Source of the DNA: Streptomyces flavochromogenes
Lineage (GTDB): Bacteria; Actinomycetota; Actinomycetes; Streptomycetales; Streptomycetaceae
Direction of reading: 5' to 3'
Assembly (NCBI RefSeq): GCF_000717595.1
Contig: NZ_JNZO01000036.1
Span: forward strand, 1-64,000
Length of the DNA stretch: 64,000 nucleotides
In this document: piece by piece, positions 54,172-62,887 of the stretch
How the letters are laid out: every line of letters starts with the position of its first letter
Position numbering within the stretch: the stretch's first letter is position 1
Made by a program: the position numbers and the translations under genes
Notes under the pieces: model-generated
Databases searched by the model: none
What the model was told of the DNA's origin: nothing
Seen by the model: the letters and a program-made list of their open reading frames with translations, nothing else

Positions 54172-54209
54172 GGAGGGTGGGGTGCGCCGCCGGACGCACC
54201 CCACCCTCC
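54172..54209. terminator. Perfect 15-base stem terminator between convergent genes
   Basis: GGAGGGTGGGGTGCG (54172-54186) and CGCACCCCACCCTCC (54195-54209) with an 8-base loop, between the GH3 and aminopeptidase genes. Confidence 0.88.
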
Positions 54210-54218
54210 TCGAAGCGG

Positions 54219-55664
54219 TTACGGCCGCAGGCCGTGCTCCTTCGTCGCGTCCTCGTCGACCTGCCGGTCGAGGCGCGCGTCGAAGCGGGCCAGCGGCTGC
54301 GCCGCCTGGACGGCCGGGGCGGGGACGCCGGCCCAGGCGAGGATGCGGGCGGTGGCGTTGTTCCGCTCGGCCTCGACGAGCCCGGCGACGTTCGCACCGT
54401 GGTTGGCGCCCGGCGCCACGTACACGTAGCTGTCGCGCGCGCCCTTGCCCAGGTGGAACTTCTCGGAGCCCCACGGGTCGTTGCCGCCGTACACGAACAG
54501 CATCTTGTTCGCGTTCTTGCGGACCCAGGTGTCCACGTCACGCATCGCGTGCTGCTTGAACTTCATCGGGATCTCGCGCGGCACGAAGTTGCGCGCGGGC
54601 TGGTAGCCGTAGCGGCTCAGGCCCTTGAGGTGCGGCTGCGTGATCGTGGGCGAGCCGAGCTCGGTCGCCGCCTGGTAGTAGTACGGCGTGTACGGCTCCA
54701 GGCCCTGGTCGGTGTAGGCGGCCCAGCCGGAGTAGGCGTCGATCGTGTTGTACACCTCGTCGTCGGTGGCGGTCTTCGCGACCGGGATCTGGTCGCAGAC
54801 GTCCTCGCCGTAGTACTGCCAGAAGCCCCACACGAAGTCGAGGACGACGGCCTCGAAGGCCTTGTCGAGCGTGCCGACCGTGTTGAAGGTGGCGCCCTCC
54901 GACTCGGCCCATGCCTGGTACTTGGCCTCCAGGGGCGCGCGGCGGACGAGGGCCTCGCGCTGCAGGTTGTTCAGCCGGTCGCGGCACTCCTTGGTGCCGA
55001 CGGTCTCGAAGAACCGGTCGTAGGCCGAGTCCTCGTTGTTGACCACGTCGTTCGGAGCGACGTAGGCGACGACACCGTCCATGTCACGCGGGTAGAAGCG
55101 CTCGAAGTAGGTGGCGGTCATGCCGCCCTTGGAAGCGCCGGTGGAGAGCCACTTCTGGCCGTAGATCTTCTTCAGAGCGGTGAAGATCCGGTGCTGGTCG
55201 CTGGCCGCCTGCCAGATGTCGAGCTTCGACCAGTCGGCGGGCTGCGGACGGGACGGCGTGAAGAAACGGTACTCCATGGAGACCTGGTTGCCGTCGATGA
55301 TCCGCGTCGGCTCGGCGCGGCTCGGGGTGGTGCTCAGCGAGTATCCGCTGGTGCGGAAGACGGTCGGGCGGCTCGTGTCCTTGTGGAGGACGGAGATCCG
55401 CTGGTCGAACGTGCCGGCCCACGGGCGCCGGTGGTCGATCGGCTGCTTGTAGTTCAGGACGAAGAAGCGGTAGCCCGCGTACGGCTTCTCCTCGATCAGG
55501 CTCATCCCGGGGATCGCCAGGATGCGGTCCTTGATGTCCGTGCTCTGCGAGTCGACGACGGCCGTGCTGCCCGTGTCCGTGTCCGCGGCGGTAGCCACGC
55601 CGGTCGGTGCCACGGTGCCTATGAGCACCGAAAGCGACAGCGCCCATCTCAGCGACTTGCGCAT
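54219..55664 (-). CDS. Secreted S37 family (PS-10) prolyl tri/tetrapeptidyl aminopeptidase
   Basis: 481 aa. Sec signal peptide (RKSLRWALSLSVLIGTVAPTGVATA). Serine-peptidase landmarks of family S37: FVLNYKQPIDHR, nucleophile Ser in STGASKGGMTA, PYVAPN-like AYVAPNDV, Asp in YGGNDPWGSEKF and His in PGANHGANV. Streptomyces S37 enzymes release proline-containing tri- and tetrapeptides and process transglutaminase pro-regions. ATG preceded by GGGGAGGG. The neighbouring GH3 enzyme is also secreted. Confidence 0.92.
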   Translation of the reverse strand: MRKSLRWALSLSVLIGTVAPTGVATAADTDTGSTAVVDSQSTDIKDRILAIPGMSLIEEKPYAGYRFFVLNYKQPIDHRRPWAGTFDQRISVLHKDTSRPTVFRTSGYSLSTTPSRAEPTRIIDGNQVSMEYRFFTPSRPQPADWSKLDIWQAASDQHRIFTALKKIYGQKWLSTGASKGGMTATYFERFYPRDMDGVVAYVAPNDVVNNEDSAYDRFFETVGTKECRDRLNNLQREALVRRAPLEAKYQAWAESEGATFNTVGTLDKAFEAVVLDFVWGFWQYYGEDVCDQIPVAKTATDDEVYNTIDAYSGWAAYTDQGLEPYTPYYYQAATELGSPTITQPHLKGLSRYGYQPARNFVPREIPMKFKQHAMRDVDTWVRKNANKMLFVYGGNDPWGSEKFHLGKGARDSYVYVAPGANHGANVAGLVEAERNNATARILAWAGVPAPAVQAAQPLARFDARLDRQVDEDATKEHGLRP

Positions 55665-55763
55665 TCACCCTCCCCTTGGTTCACAACGGTGTCGCGAACC
55701 TAGCGGGGGCAACGTGTGGACCGCCAGCCCCAGTTGCTCCTTACCCTTGGACTTTCCTGTACA

Positions 55764-56189
55764 TCAGCACAGGATCCAGCCGGTGGAGGTGCCCCGCCCG
55801 GCCACCGAACCGCTCGCCCGGACACAGCGGTTGAGGGCGTGGACGGTGACGGGCCCGGCCTGGCGGTCGAACCGTCCGGCCTGGACTGCGGGCCGGCCGC
55901 CGCGCGGCTGGAGGGAGACGGCCATCGGACGGCGGGCGCCGGGGCGCTTGGCGACGGTGACGGCGCAGACGTAGTGGCGGGTGCGGTAGAGGCGGAGCTC
56001 GCCGGTGGCGAAGGTGAGGGTCCGGGTGGGGCGGCCCTGGCAGACGGAGACGGCCTCGGCCGTGCCGGCGGCGGCGCCGGGGACGAGGGTGGCCGGGGTC
56101 AGGACCAGGGCGAGGGCGGCGAGGAGCGGCGCGAGGACTCGGGCGAACAGCCGTGGGCCACGTCGTGCGTGCTGCGCGTCCATGGACAT
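55764..56189 (-). CDS. Small secreted cysteine-containing protein
   Basis: 141 aa. Signal peptide with an Arg-rich start and hydrophobic core (VLAPLLAALALVLTPATLVPGAAA), then a ~95-residue basic mature part with four Cys (in VSVCQG, HYVCAV, LNRCVR and the C-terminal GWILC), suggesting two disulfides. It begins with a conserved-looking GRPTRTLTFATGELRLYRTRHYVC region. No family recognised. ATG at 56189 has GGGAGG upstream; a second ATG two codons later is possible. Confidence 0.7.
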   Translation of the reverse strand: MSMDAQHARRGPRLFARVLAPLLAALALVLTPATLVPGAAAGTAEAVSVCQGRPTRTLTFATGELRLYRTRHYVCAVTVAKRPGARRPMAVSLQPRGGRPAVQAGRFDRQAGPVTVHALNRCVRASGSVAGRGTSTGWILC

Positions 56190-56269
56190 GCGTTTCCCTC
56201 CCGAACGGATCGACGTACAGGCGTACGACGCACCCACCCCCGGAATGGTTGCCTCCGCTGTGGGCATCG

Positions 56270-56623
56270 CTAGGCGAACGCGGTGAGGAGGAGGAGCAGG
56301 AAGACGGCCTCGGCGCCGAGCTGGGTCCGGAGCGCCGCCCGGCGCGCCTCGGGGCGGGAGGTGCTCTGCACGGTGACGAGCGCCGCGAAGGCGATCGCCA
56401 GGGCGGCGACGTACAGGAAGCCGGGGGTGCCGTCGCAGGCCTCCCCGTAGGTGAGGCAGCGGGCGGTGTTCTCGCGGGTGAGCACGAGGATGCCGGCGAG
56501 CAGGGTCGCGGGCACGAACAGCCCCGCCCCGATCATCGAAAGCTTCCGCAGGCGCGGGCCCTCGACGTCCGGCGGGGTGATCGGGAGGGGCGAGGCGGCG
56601 CGGGGGCGGGGCTCGTGGCTCAT
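56270..56623 (-). CDS. Small membrane protein
   Basis: 117 aa with a Pro-rich cytoplasmic N-terminus, three hydrophobic segments (about residues 30-50, 68-88 and 100-117) and a loop with two Cys (ARCLTYGEACDG), possibly a disulfide on the outer face. No family recognised. Same strand as its secreted neighbour, separated by 80 bases. Confidence 0.65.
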   Translation of the reverse strand: MSHEPRPRAASPLPITPPDVEGPRLRKLSMIGAGLFVPATLLAGILVLTRENTARCLTYGEACDGTPGFLYVAALAIAFAALVTVQSTSRPEARRAALRTQLGAEAVFLLLLLTAFA

Positions 56624-56694
56624 GCCCCCATCCCACCCGCCGCCCGCGCTCCCCGGTATCCGCCCGGGTACTCACCTGCCGGACGGGCGGGTAC

Positions 56695-59600
56695 TCACAC
56701 CCGCTCCGGCTCCTCCTCGTCCACGGCCTCGCCGATGAACGTCCGCCACAGCGTCGCGTACCGGCCGTCCAGGGCGAGGAGCTCCTCGTGGGTGCCGTCC
56801 TCGGCGACCCGGCCGTGGTCCATGACGACCACCCGGTCGGCGCGGGCGGCGGTGGTCAGCCGGTGCGCGACGACCAGGGTCGTCCGGCGGCCGGCGAGGC
56901 GGTCGGTGGCCTGGTTGACCTGGGCCTCGGTGGCCAGGTCCAGGGCCGCCGTGGCCTCGTCGAGGAGCAGGATGTCCGGGTCGACGAGCTCGGCGCGGGC
57001 GAGGGCGATGAGCTGGCGCTGACCTGCCGAGAGGTTACGGCCCCGCTCGGCGACCTCGTGGAGGTAGCCGCCGTCGAGGGTCGCGATCATGTCGTGGGCG
57101 CCGACCGCGCGGGCCGCCGCCTCCACCTCGGCGTCGGTCGCGTCGGGACGGCCGTACGCGATGGCGTCGCGGATCGTCCCGGCGAAGAGGTACGCCTCCT
57201 GCGGGACGACGCCGAGCCGGTGCCGGTACGCGGTCAGGTCGAGGTCGCGCAGGTCGGTGCCGTCGGCGGTGACCCGGCCGCCCGTCGGGTCGTAGAACCG
57301 GGCGACCAGCTTGACCAGGGTGGACTTGCCCGCGCCGGTCTCGCCGACGAACGCGACGGTCTGACCGGCCGGGATCCGCAGGTCGATACCGGTGAGGGCG
57401 GTCTCGTCCTTCGGGGCACCGTCCTCGCCGCCGTACGCGAAGGAGACGTCCTCGAAGGCGATCTCGCCGCGCAGCGACAGCACGTCCAGGGGTGCGGGCG
57501 CGGCGGCCGTCGACGTCGGCTCCTGGAGGAGCTCCTGCATCCGCTTCAGCGAGACGGCGGCCTGCTGGTAGCCGTCGAAGACCTGCGAGAGCTGCTGCAC
57601 GGGGGCGAAGAACAGGTCGATGTAGAGGAGGTAGGCGACGAGCGCGCCGGTGGTGAGCGTGCCGCCCTCGATACGGTTCGCGCCGACGATCATGACGGCC
57701 GCGGCGGCCACCGAGGACAGCAGGGTGACGAACGGGAAGTAGACGGAGATCAGCCACTGGCCGCGGACGCGCGCCTCGCGGTAGTGGTCGCTGCGCTCCG
57801 CGAACCGGGCGGCGCCGGACCGCTCGCGGCGGAAGGCCTGCACGATCCGCAGGCCGGAGACGGACTCCTGGAGGTCGGCGTTGACGACGCTGATCCGCTC
57901 GCGCGCCAGCTCGTACGCCTTCACGCTGGAGCGGCGGAAGTAGTACGTGGCGACGGCGAGGACCGGCAGGGTCGCGAAGACCACCAGGGCGAGCTGGAGG
58001 TCGAGCACGAGCAGCGCGACCATGATCCCGAAGAAGGTCACGACGGAGACGAAGGCGGTGACCAGGCCTGTCTGCAGGAACGTCGACAGGGCGTCCACGT
58101 CCGTGGTCATCCTGGTCATGATCCGGCCGGTGAGCTCGCGCTCGTAGTAGTCGAGACCGAGCCGCTGGAGCTGGGCGAAGATCTTCAGGCGGAGCGCGTA
58201 GAGGACCCGCTCGCCGGTTCGGCCGGTCATCCGGGTCTCGGCGGTCTGCGCGACCCACTGCACGAGCACGGTGACCAGGGCCAGCGCGGAGGCCGCCCAG
58301 ACGGCGCCGATCGCGAGCCGGTTCACGCCCTCGTCGATGCCGTGCCGGATCAGGACCGGGAGCAGCAGGCCCGCGCCCGCGTCGAGGGCGACCAGGCCCA
58401 GGCTGATGAGCAGCGGGGCGCCGAAGCCGCGGAGCAGCCGGCGCAGACCGTAGCTGTCCTCGGGCGAGACGGCGCGGGCCTCGTCGATGCCGGGGGTGTC
58501 GGTGGCGGGCGGCAGGGCCTCGACGGCGGCGAGCAGCTCGGGAGTGGCCCCGGGCGCGTCGCTCTCCCGGTCGGTGGTCTCGTCCCGTACCCACAGGGTG
58601 GGGGTGAGGCCGCGCTCGGCGTCGAACTCGGCGTCGAGTTCGGCCCGCAGGGTGCGGTCCTCGGGGAGCTCGGCCGGGGTGAGGTGGCCGGGCGAGACGG
58701 CACCCAGCTCGTCGGGGTCGGTGAGCAGGCGGCGGAAGAGCGGGGAGCGCTCCTCCAGCTCGGCGTGGGTGCCGATGTCGGCGAGCCGGCCGTCGTCCAG
58801 GACGGCGATGCGGTCGGCGAGGCCCAGGGTGGAGCGGCGGTGCGCGATGAGCAGGGTCGTACGGCCCGCCATCACGGCCTTCAGGGCCTCGTGGATCTCG
58901 TGCTCGACCTTGGCGTCGACGGCGGAGGTGGCGTCGTCGAGGAGGAGCAGCCGGGGGTCGGTGAGGATCGCGCGGGCGAGGGCGACGCGCTGGCGCTGGC
59001 CGCCGGAGAGGGTGAGGCCGTGCTCGCCGACCTTGGTGTCGTACCCGTCGGGCAGCTCGGCGATGAAACGGTCCGCCTGGGCGGCGCGGGCGGCCGCCTC
59101 GATCTGTTCCCGGGTGGCCTCCGGGAAGCCGTACGCGATGTTGGCGCGGACGGTGTCGGAGAAGAGGAAGGAGTCCTCGGGGACGAGGCCGATCGCGGCG
59201 CGCAGCGAGTCCAGGGTGAGCTCGCGGACGTCGTGGCCGCCGACGAGGACGGCGCCGTGGGTGACGTCGTAGAACCGCGGGAGGAGCAGGGAGACGGTGG
59301 ACTTGCCGGAACCGGAGGCCCCGACGACGGCGACGGTCTCTCCGGCACGGATCTCCAGCGAGAACCCGTCGAGGACGGGGTGCCCGTCGTCGTAGGCGAA
59401 CGAGACGTCGTCGAACTCGACGGTGGCGGGCGCGTCGGCGGGCAGCTCCTTGGTCCCGTCCGTGATGACGGGCTCGGTGTCGACGAGGTCGAGGACCCGC
59501 TCGACGCCGGCGCGGGCCTGCTGGCCCACGGTGAGGACCATGGCGAGCATGCGGACCGGGCCGACGAGGGAGGCCAGGTAGGCGGAGAAGGCGACGAAGG

Positions 59601-60438
59601 TGCCGAGGGTGATCTGGCCGCGGTAGGCGAGCCAGCCGCCGAGGGCGAGGACGGCGACCTGGCCGAGGGCGGGGACGGCCTGGAGGGCCGGGGTGTAGCG
59701 CGAGTTCAGCCGGATCGTCCGCAGCCGGCCGGCGAACAGCTTCCGCCCGGCCTCGCGGATCTTGCCGGTCTCCTGGTCCTCCTGGCCGAAGCCCTTGACG
59801 ACCCGGACGCCGGTCACGGCCCCGTCGACGACCCCGGCGACGGCCGCGGCCTGCTGCTGCGCGTGCCAGGTGGCGGGGTGGAGGCGGGTACGGCTGCGCT
59901 TGGCGATGACCCAGAGGGCGGGGGCGACGGCGAGGGCGACGAGGGTGAGCGGGAGGGACAGCCAGGCCATGACGCCCAGCGAGATGAGGAAGAGCAGCAC
60001 GTTCCCGACGGTCATCGGGAGCATGAAGAGAAGCCCCTGGATCAGCTGGAGGTCGCTGGTGGCCCGCCCGATGACCTGGCCGGTCGACAGCTCGTCCTGC
60101 CGCCGCCCGTCGAGCCGGGTGATGGTGGCGTACATGTCGGTACGCAGGTCGTGCTGGACGTCGAGGGCGAGACGGCCGCCGTAGTAGCGGCGGACGTAGG
60201 TGAGGGCGTAGACGACGACGGCGGCGCCGATGAGGAGGCCGGTCCAGACGGCGAGGTCCCGGGTCTTCGTCCCGATGACGTCGTCGATGATCACCTTGGT
60301 GACCAGCGGCACCAGGGCGAGCACGGCCATGCCGGCCAGCGAGGACCCGAGGGCGAGCAACGTGTTCGCCTTGTACCGCCACGCGTACCCGGCGAGCCTG
60401 CGCGCCCAGCCCTGCTGTTTTTCCCCGACCGCCGCCAC
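56695..60438 (-). CDS. Fused tandem ABC exporter (two TMD-NBD halves) with a degenerate first ATPase site
   Basis: 1247 aa. Each half has six membrane helices and an NBD. NBD1: Walker A GASGSGKST, signature LSGGQRQ, Walker B followed by Asp rather than Glu (LLLLDDATSAVD). NBD2: GETGAGKST, signature LSAGQRQ, canonical LLLLDEATAALD. An acidic/Pro-rich linker (about residues 590-680) joins the halves. Heterodimeric type IV exporters usually have one such degenerate site; here both halves are one polypeptide. Likely exports a lipid, peptide or drug. GTG start with GGGAGG 7 bases upstream. Confidence 0.92.
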   Translation of the reverse strand: MAAVGEKQQGWARRLAGYAWRYKANTLLALGSSLAGMAVLALVPLVTKVIIDDVIGTKTRDLAVWTGLLIGAAVVVYALTYVRRYYGGRLALDVQHDLRTDMYATITRLDGRRQDELSTGQVIGRATSDLQLIQGLLFMLPMTVGNVLLFLISLGVMAWLSLPLTLVALAVAPALWVIAKRSRTRLHPATWHAQQQAAAVAGVVDGAVTGVRVVKGFGQEDQETGKIREAGRKLFAGRLRTIRLNSRYTPALQAVPALGQVAVLALGGWLAYRGQITLGTFVAFSAYLASLVGPVRMLAMVLTVGQQARAGVERVLDLVDTEPVITDGTKELPADAPATVEFDDVSFAYDDGHPVLDGFSLEIRAGETVAVVGASGSGKSTVSLLLPRFYDVTHGAVLVGGHDVRELTLDSLRAAIGLVPEDSFLFSDTVRANIAYGFPEATREQIEAAARAAQADRFIAELPDGYDTKVGEHGLTLSGGQRQRVALARAILTDPRLLLLDDATSAVDAKVEHEIHEALKAVMAGRTTLLIAHRRSTLGLADRIAVLDDGRLADIGTHAELEERSPLFRRLLTDPDELGAVSPGHLTPAELPEDRTLRAELDAEFDAERGLTPTLWVRDETTDRESDAPGATPELLAAVEALPPATDTPGIDEARAVSPEDSYGLRRLLRGFGAPLLISLGLVALDAGAGLLLPVLIRHGIDEGVNRLAIGAVWAASALALVTVLVQWVAQTAETRMTGRTGERVLYALRLKIFAQLQRLGLDYYERELTGRIMTRMTTDVDALSTFLQTGLVTAFVSVVTFFGIMVALLVLDLQLALVVFATLPVLAVATYYFRRSSVKAYELARERISVVNADLQESVSGLRIVQAFRRERSGAARFAERSDHYREARVRGQWLISVYFPFVTLLSSVAAAAVMIVGANRIEGGTLTTGALVAYLLYIDLFFAPVQQLSQVFDGYQQAAVSLKRMQELLQEPTSTAAAPAPLDVLSLRGEIAFEDVSFAYGGEDGAPKDETALTGIDLRIPAGQTVAFVGETGAGKSTLVKLVARFYDPTGGRVTADGTDLRDLDLTAYRHRLGVVPQEAYLFAGTIRDAIAYGRPDATDAEVEAAARAVGAHDMIATLDGGYLHEVAERGRNLSAGQRQLIALARAELVDPDILLLDEATAALDLATEAQVNQATDRLAGRRTTLVVAHRLTTAARADRVVVMDHGRVAEDGTHEELLALDGRYATLWRTFIGEAVDEEEPERV

Positions 60439-60536
60439 GAGTGGCCTCCCGTTCGTCCTGCTCTACCGGAAGCCCCAACACGGGTGGGCTGCGATTTCAT
60501 CCCGCGGCAACAAACCGGGGCGAGGTTTCGTCCGTA

Positions 60537-60582
60537 GGTCCCGCGGGGGCGGGACCGTGGTCCTAGGACCCCTCCGCGGAGG
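60537..60582. repeat. Cluster of three adjacent palindromes
   Basis: GGTCCCGC-GGGG-GCGGGACC (60537-60556), GGTCCTAGGACC (60559-60570) and CCTCCGCGGAGG (60571-60582) follow each other almost without gaps in the region between the divergent ABC exporter and the unknown gene at 60681. Likely operators or a structured element. Confidence 0.75.
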
Positions 60583-60680
60583 AGGACCCGGCACGAGGCG
60601 GGAAGGGGGGGCGGCAGTGGGTAGAGAAGCCGGGGGGCCGTCGTCGGGCGGCCCGCGGGTGGTGGAGAAAGGGGCCGTAC

Positions 60681-61055
60681 GTGGCGCGGGTCGAGGACGG
60701 CAGACCGTACGGGTGGGGGCAGCTGTACGCGGCGCTGCTCACGATCAAGGGGCTGGCGGAGGCCGGGCGGGTCGAGCCGGTGTCCGCCCGGCAGCTGGAG
60801 CGGACGGCGGGGAATCCCCGCAACATCTGCTGGCAGCTCCTGGGAGAGGCCGGACACCAGGCGTTCCTCGCGCGGGAGCGGGGCGGGACCGTCGCCGACG
60901 CGGCCGTGGTGGTCATGACCGACGCGGTCGGGCTGATACCCGCACGGCGTGAGTCCCGGAGCGGACTGAAGCAGCAGGAGGCGAAGGAGTTCCGGCAGGG
61001 GTACGAGGCGCGGCTCGCCGTGTACCGCAAGGAGTGGGAGGGACTCGTCGGGTGA
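60681..61055 (+). CDS. Unrecognised conserved-looking protein
   Basis: 124 aa, mostly helical and charged: DGRPYGWGQLYAALLTIKGLAEAGRVEPVSARQLERTAGNPRNICWQLLGEAGHQAFLARERG, then a C-terminal segment rich in Lys/Glu/Arg (GLKQQEAKEFRQGYEARL). The composition and GTG start with AAAGGGG upstream support a real gene. I do not recognise a family; the PRNICWQLLGEAG stretch looks like a conserved core and the fold could be a small DNA-binding or phage-type protein, but this is only a guess. The upstream palindrome cluster may control it. Confidence 0.65.
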   Translation: MARVEDGRPYGWGQLYAALLTIKGLAEAGRVEPVSARQLERTAGNPRNICWQLLGEAGHQAFLARERGGTVADAAVVVMTDAVGLIPARRESRSGLKQQEAKEFRQGYEARLAVYRKEWEGLVG

Positions 61056-61106
61056 CGCGGGCGGGCCTGCCGCCCCGGTGAACGGGGGCGGCAGGCCGTG
61101 CGGCCG

Positions 61107-62789
61107 TCAGAGGTGCGTCGGCTCGAACATGCGGAGGAGGGCCGGGAGGACGACCACCGACGGGCCCGGCGTCGCGAGGGACTTCGCGAGGTCCGTCGTC
61201 AGGGATTCCGGGGTCGTCAGGGTCGCCGGGACGCCGAAGGACTCCGCCAGGGCGACGAAGTCGGGGCGGGCCAGCTCCGTGCCCGTGGCCTCGCCGAACG
61301 CGCCCGTCATGTACTCGCGCAGGATGCCGTAGCCGCCGTCGTCCACGATCAGCCACGTCACGTCGAGGCCGTACTGCTTCGCCGTCGCCAGCTCCGCGAT
61401 CGAGTACATCGCGCCGCCGTCGCCGGACACCGCGAGCACCGGCCGGCTCGGGTCCGCCGCCGCCGCGCCGAGCGCCGCCGGGAAGCCGTAGCCGAGGCCG
61501 CCCGCGCCCTGCGCGGAGTGCATCGTGTTCGGGTGCTTCGCGTCGAAGGCCGACCACGCCCAGTACGCCAGGATCGTCATGTCCCAGAAGCTCGGGGACC
61601 GCTCCGGGAGCGCCTCCCGTACCGCCGCGACGATCCGCTGCTCCAGACCCAGGTCCTGCGCCGCGATCCGGTCCCGGACCTTCGTCAGGACGGCCGAGAC
61701 CCGCTCGGCAGCGGTGACGTCCCGGCGCTCCGGAACCGTCTCCAGGAGCGCCTGGAGCGCGAGCCGGGCATCCGCGTGGATGCCGAGCGCCGGGTGGTTG
61801 GACTCCAGCTTCCCGGCGTCCGCCTCGATCTGGATCACCCGGCCGCGCGGCGCGAACGTGTGGTAGTTCGAGGACAGCTCCCCGAGCCCCGAGCCGACGA
61901 CGAGCAGGACGTCCGCGTCCTCCAGGAAGTCGGTGGTGTGCCGGTCCTCCAGCCAGGACTGCAGCGACAGCGGGTGCTCCCAGGGGAACGCGCCCTTGCC
62001 GCCGAAGGTCGTCACCACGGGGATGTCGAGCCGCTCCGCGAGCGCGAGCAGCTTGCCCGAGGCGTCGGAGCGGACGACCCCGCCGCCCGCGATGATCGCC
62101 GGGCGCTCGGCGTTCGCCAGGAGGTGCGCGGCGACCGCCGTCAGCTCGGGGCGCGGGGCGACGTCCTCGGGCGTCGCGTCCATCGCCGTCACCACCGGCA
62201 GGGCGGTCTCCGCGAGGAGGACGTCCTGCGGGATCTCCACCCAGACCGGCCCGTGCGGGGCGGTGAGCGCCGACTCCCAGGCCGCGGCGATGGCCGACGG
62301 GATCTGGGACTGCGTACGGACGGTGTGGACCGACTTCACGATGTCCCGGAAGGACGCCTGCTGGTCGCGCAGCTCGTGCAGGTAGCCGTGCCGGCCGCCG
62401 CCGAGGCCGGCCACCGGGATCTGGCTGCCGATCGCGAGGACGGGCGCGGAGGCGGCGGCCGCCTCCTGGAGCGCGGCGAGCGACATGAGCGCGCCGGGGC
62501 CGGTGGAGAGCAGCAGCGGGGCGGCCTCGCCGGTGATCCGGCCGTAGGCGTCGGCGGCGAAGCCCGCGTTGTTCTCGACGCGGAGGCCGACGTACCGGAG
62601 GGAGGAGCGGCGCAGGGCGTCGAACATGCCGAGGGCGTGCTGGCCGGGGAGGCCGAAGACGGTGGTGGCGCCGAGGCCGGTGAGGGTCTCGACGACGAGG
62701 TCACCGCCGTTGCGGCCCTTCGGCGGGTTGAGCGCGGCGGTGGTCTGCGCCTCCGTGGGGCGCAGGACCAGGTCGTGGTCGTGGGTCAT
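61107..62789 (-). CDS. Thiamine-diphosphate-dependent enzyme (acetolactate synthase-like fold)
   Basis: 560 aa with the three ThDP domains: catalytic Glu in GLRVENNAGFAADAYGR, a central AGGGVVRSDASGK, and the PP-binding motif GDGGAMYSIAELATAKQYGLDVTWLIVDDGGYG. It is not a clear acetolactate synthase: context and the HSAQGAGGLGYGFPAALG region suggest a decarboxylase or benzoylformate/oxoacid type enzyme. It lies 98 bases downstream of agmatinase on the same strand, so it may act on an oxo-acid produced from guanidino compounds; that link is inference. ATG has AGGGAC upstream. Confidence 0.85.
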   Translation of the reverse strand: MTHDHDLVLRPTEAQTTAALNPPKGRNGGDLVVETLTGLGATTVFGLPGQHALGMFDALRRSSLRYVGLRVENNAGFAADAYGRITGEAAPLLLSTGPGALMSLAALQEAAAASAPVLAIGSQIPVAGLGGGRHGYLHELRDQQASFRDIVKSVHTVRTQSQIPSAIAAAWESALTAPHGPVWVEIPQDVLLAETALPVVTAMDATPEDVAPRPELTAVAAHLLANAERPAIIAGGGVVRSDASGKLLALAERLDIPVVTTFGGKGAFPWEHPLSLQSWLEDRHTTDFLEDADVLLVVGSGLGELSSNYHTFAPRGRVIQIEADAGKLESNHPALGIHADARLALQALLETVPERRDVTAAERVSAVLTKVRDRIAAQDLGLEQRIVAAVREALPERSPSFWDMTILAYWAWSAFDAKHPNTMHSAQGAGGLGYGFPAALGAAAADPSRPVLAVSGDGGAMYSIAELATAKQYGLDVTWLIVDDGGYGILREYMTGAFGEATGTELARPDFVALAESFGVPATLTTPESLTTDLAKSLATPGPSVVVLPALLRMFEPTHL

Positions 62790-62850
62790 GAGGTCCCTCT
62801 GGGCGTGGCTCGGTGGTCGGGTGCGGGCCGGTGGGCACAACCTGCGACAA

Positions 62851-62882
62851 CGGCCGGGCGCGGCGCAAGCCGCGCCCGGCCG
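62851..62882 (-). terminator. Hairpin between agmatinase and ThDP enzyme genes
   Basis: CGGCCGGGCGCGGC (62851-62864) and GCCGCGCCCGGCCG (62869-62882), perfect 14-base stem, 4-base loop, just after the agmatinase stop. It may attenuate rather than end transcription, because the next gene is on the same strand. Confidence 0.75.
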
Positions 62883-62887
62883 GGGTC

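Noticed and set aside
56788..60537. 1249-residue open frame on the plus strand opposite the ABC exporter
   Set aside because: It is the antisense shadow of a clear ABC exporter gene; high GC removes stop codons. Its translation is Gly/Asp/Glu-rich without any motif.
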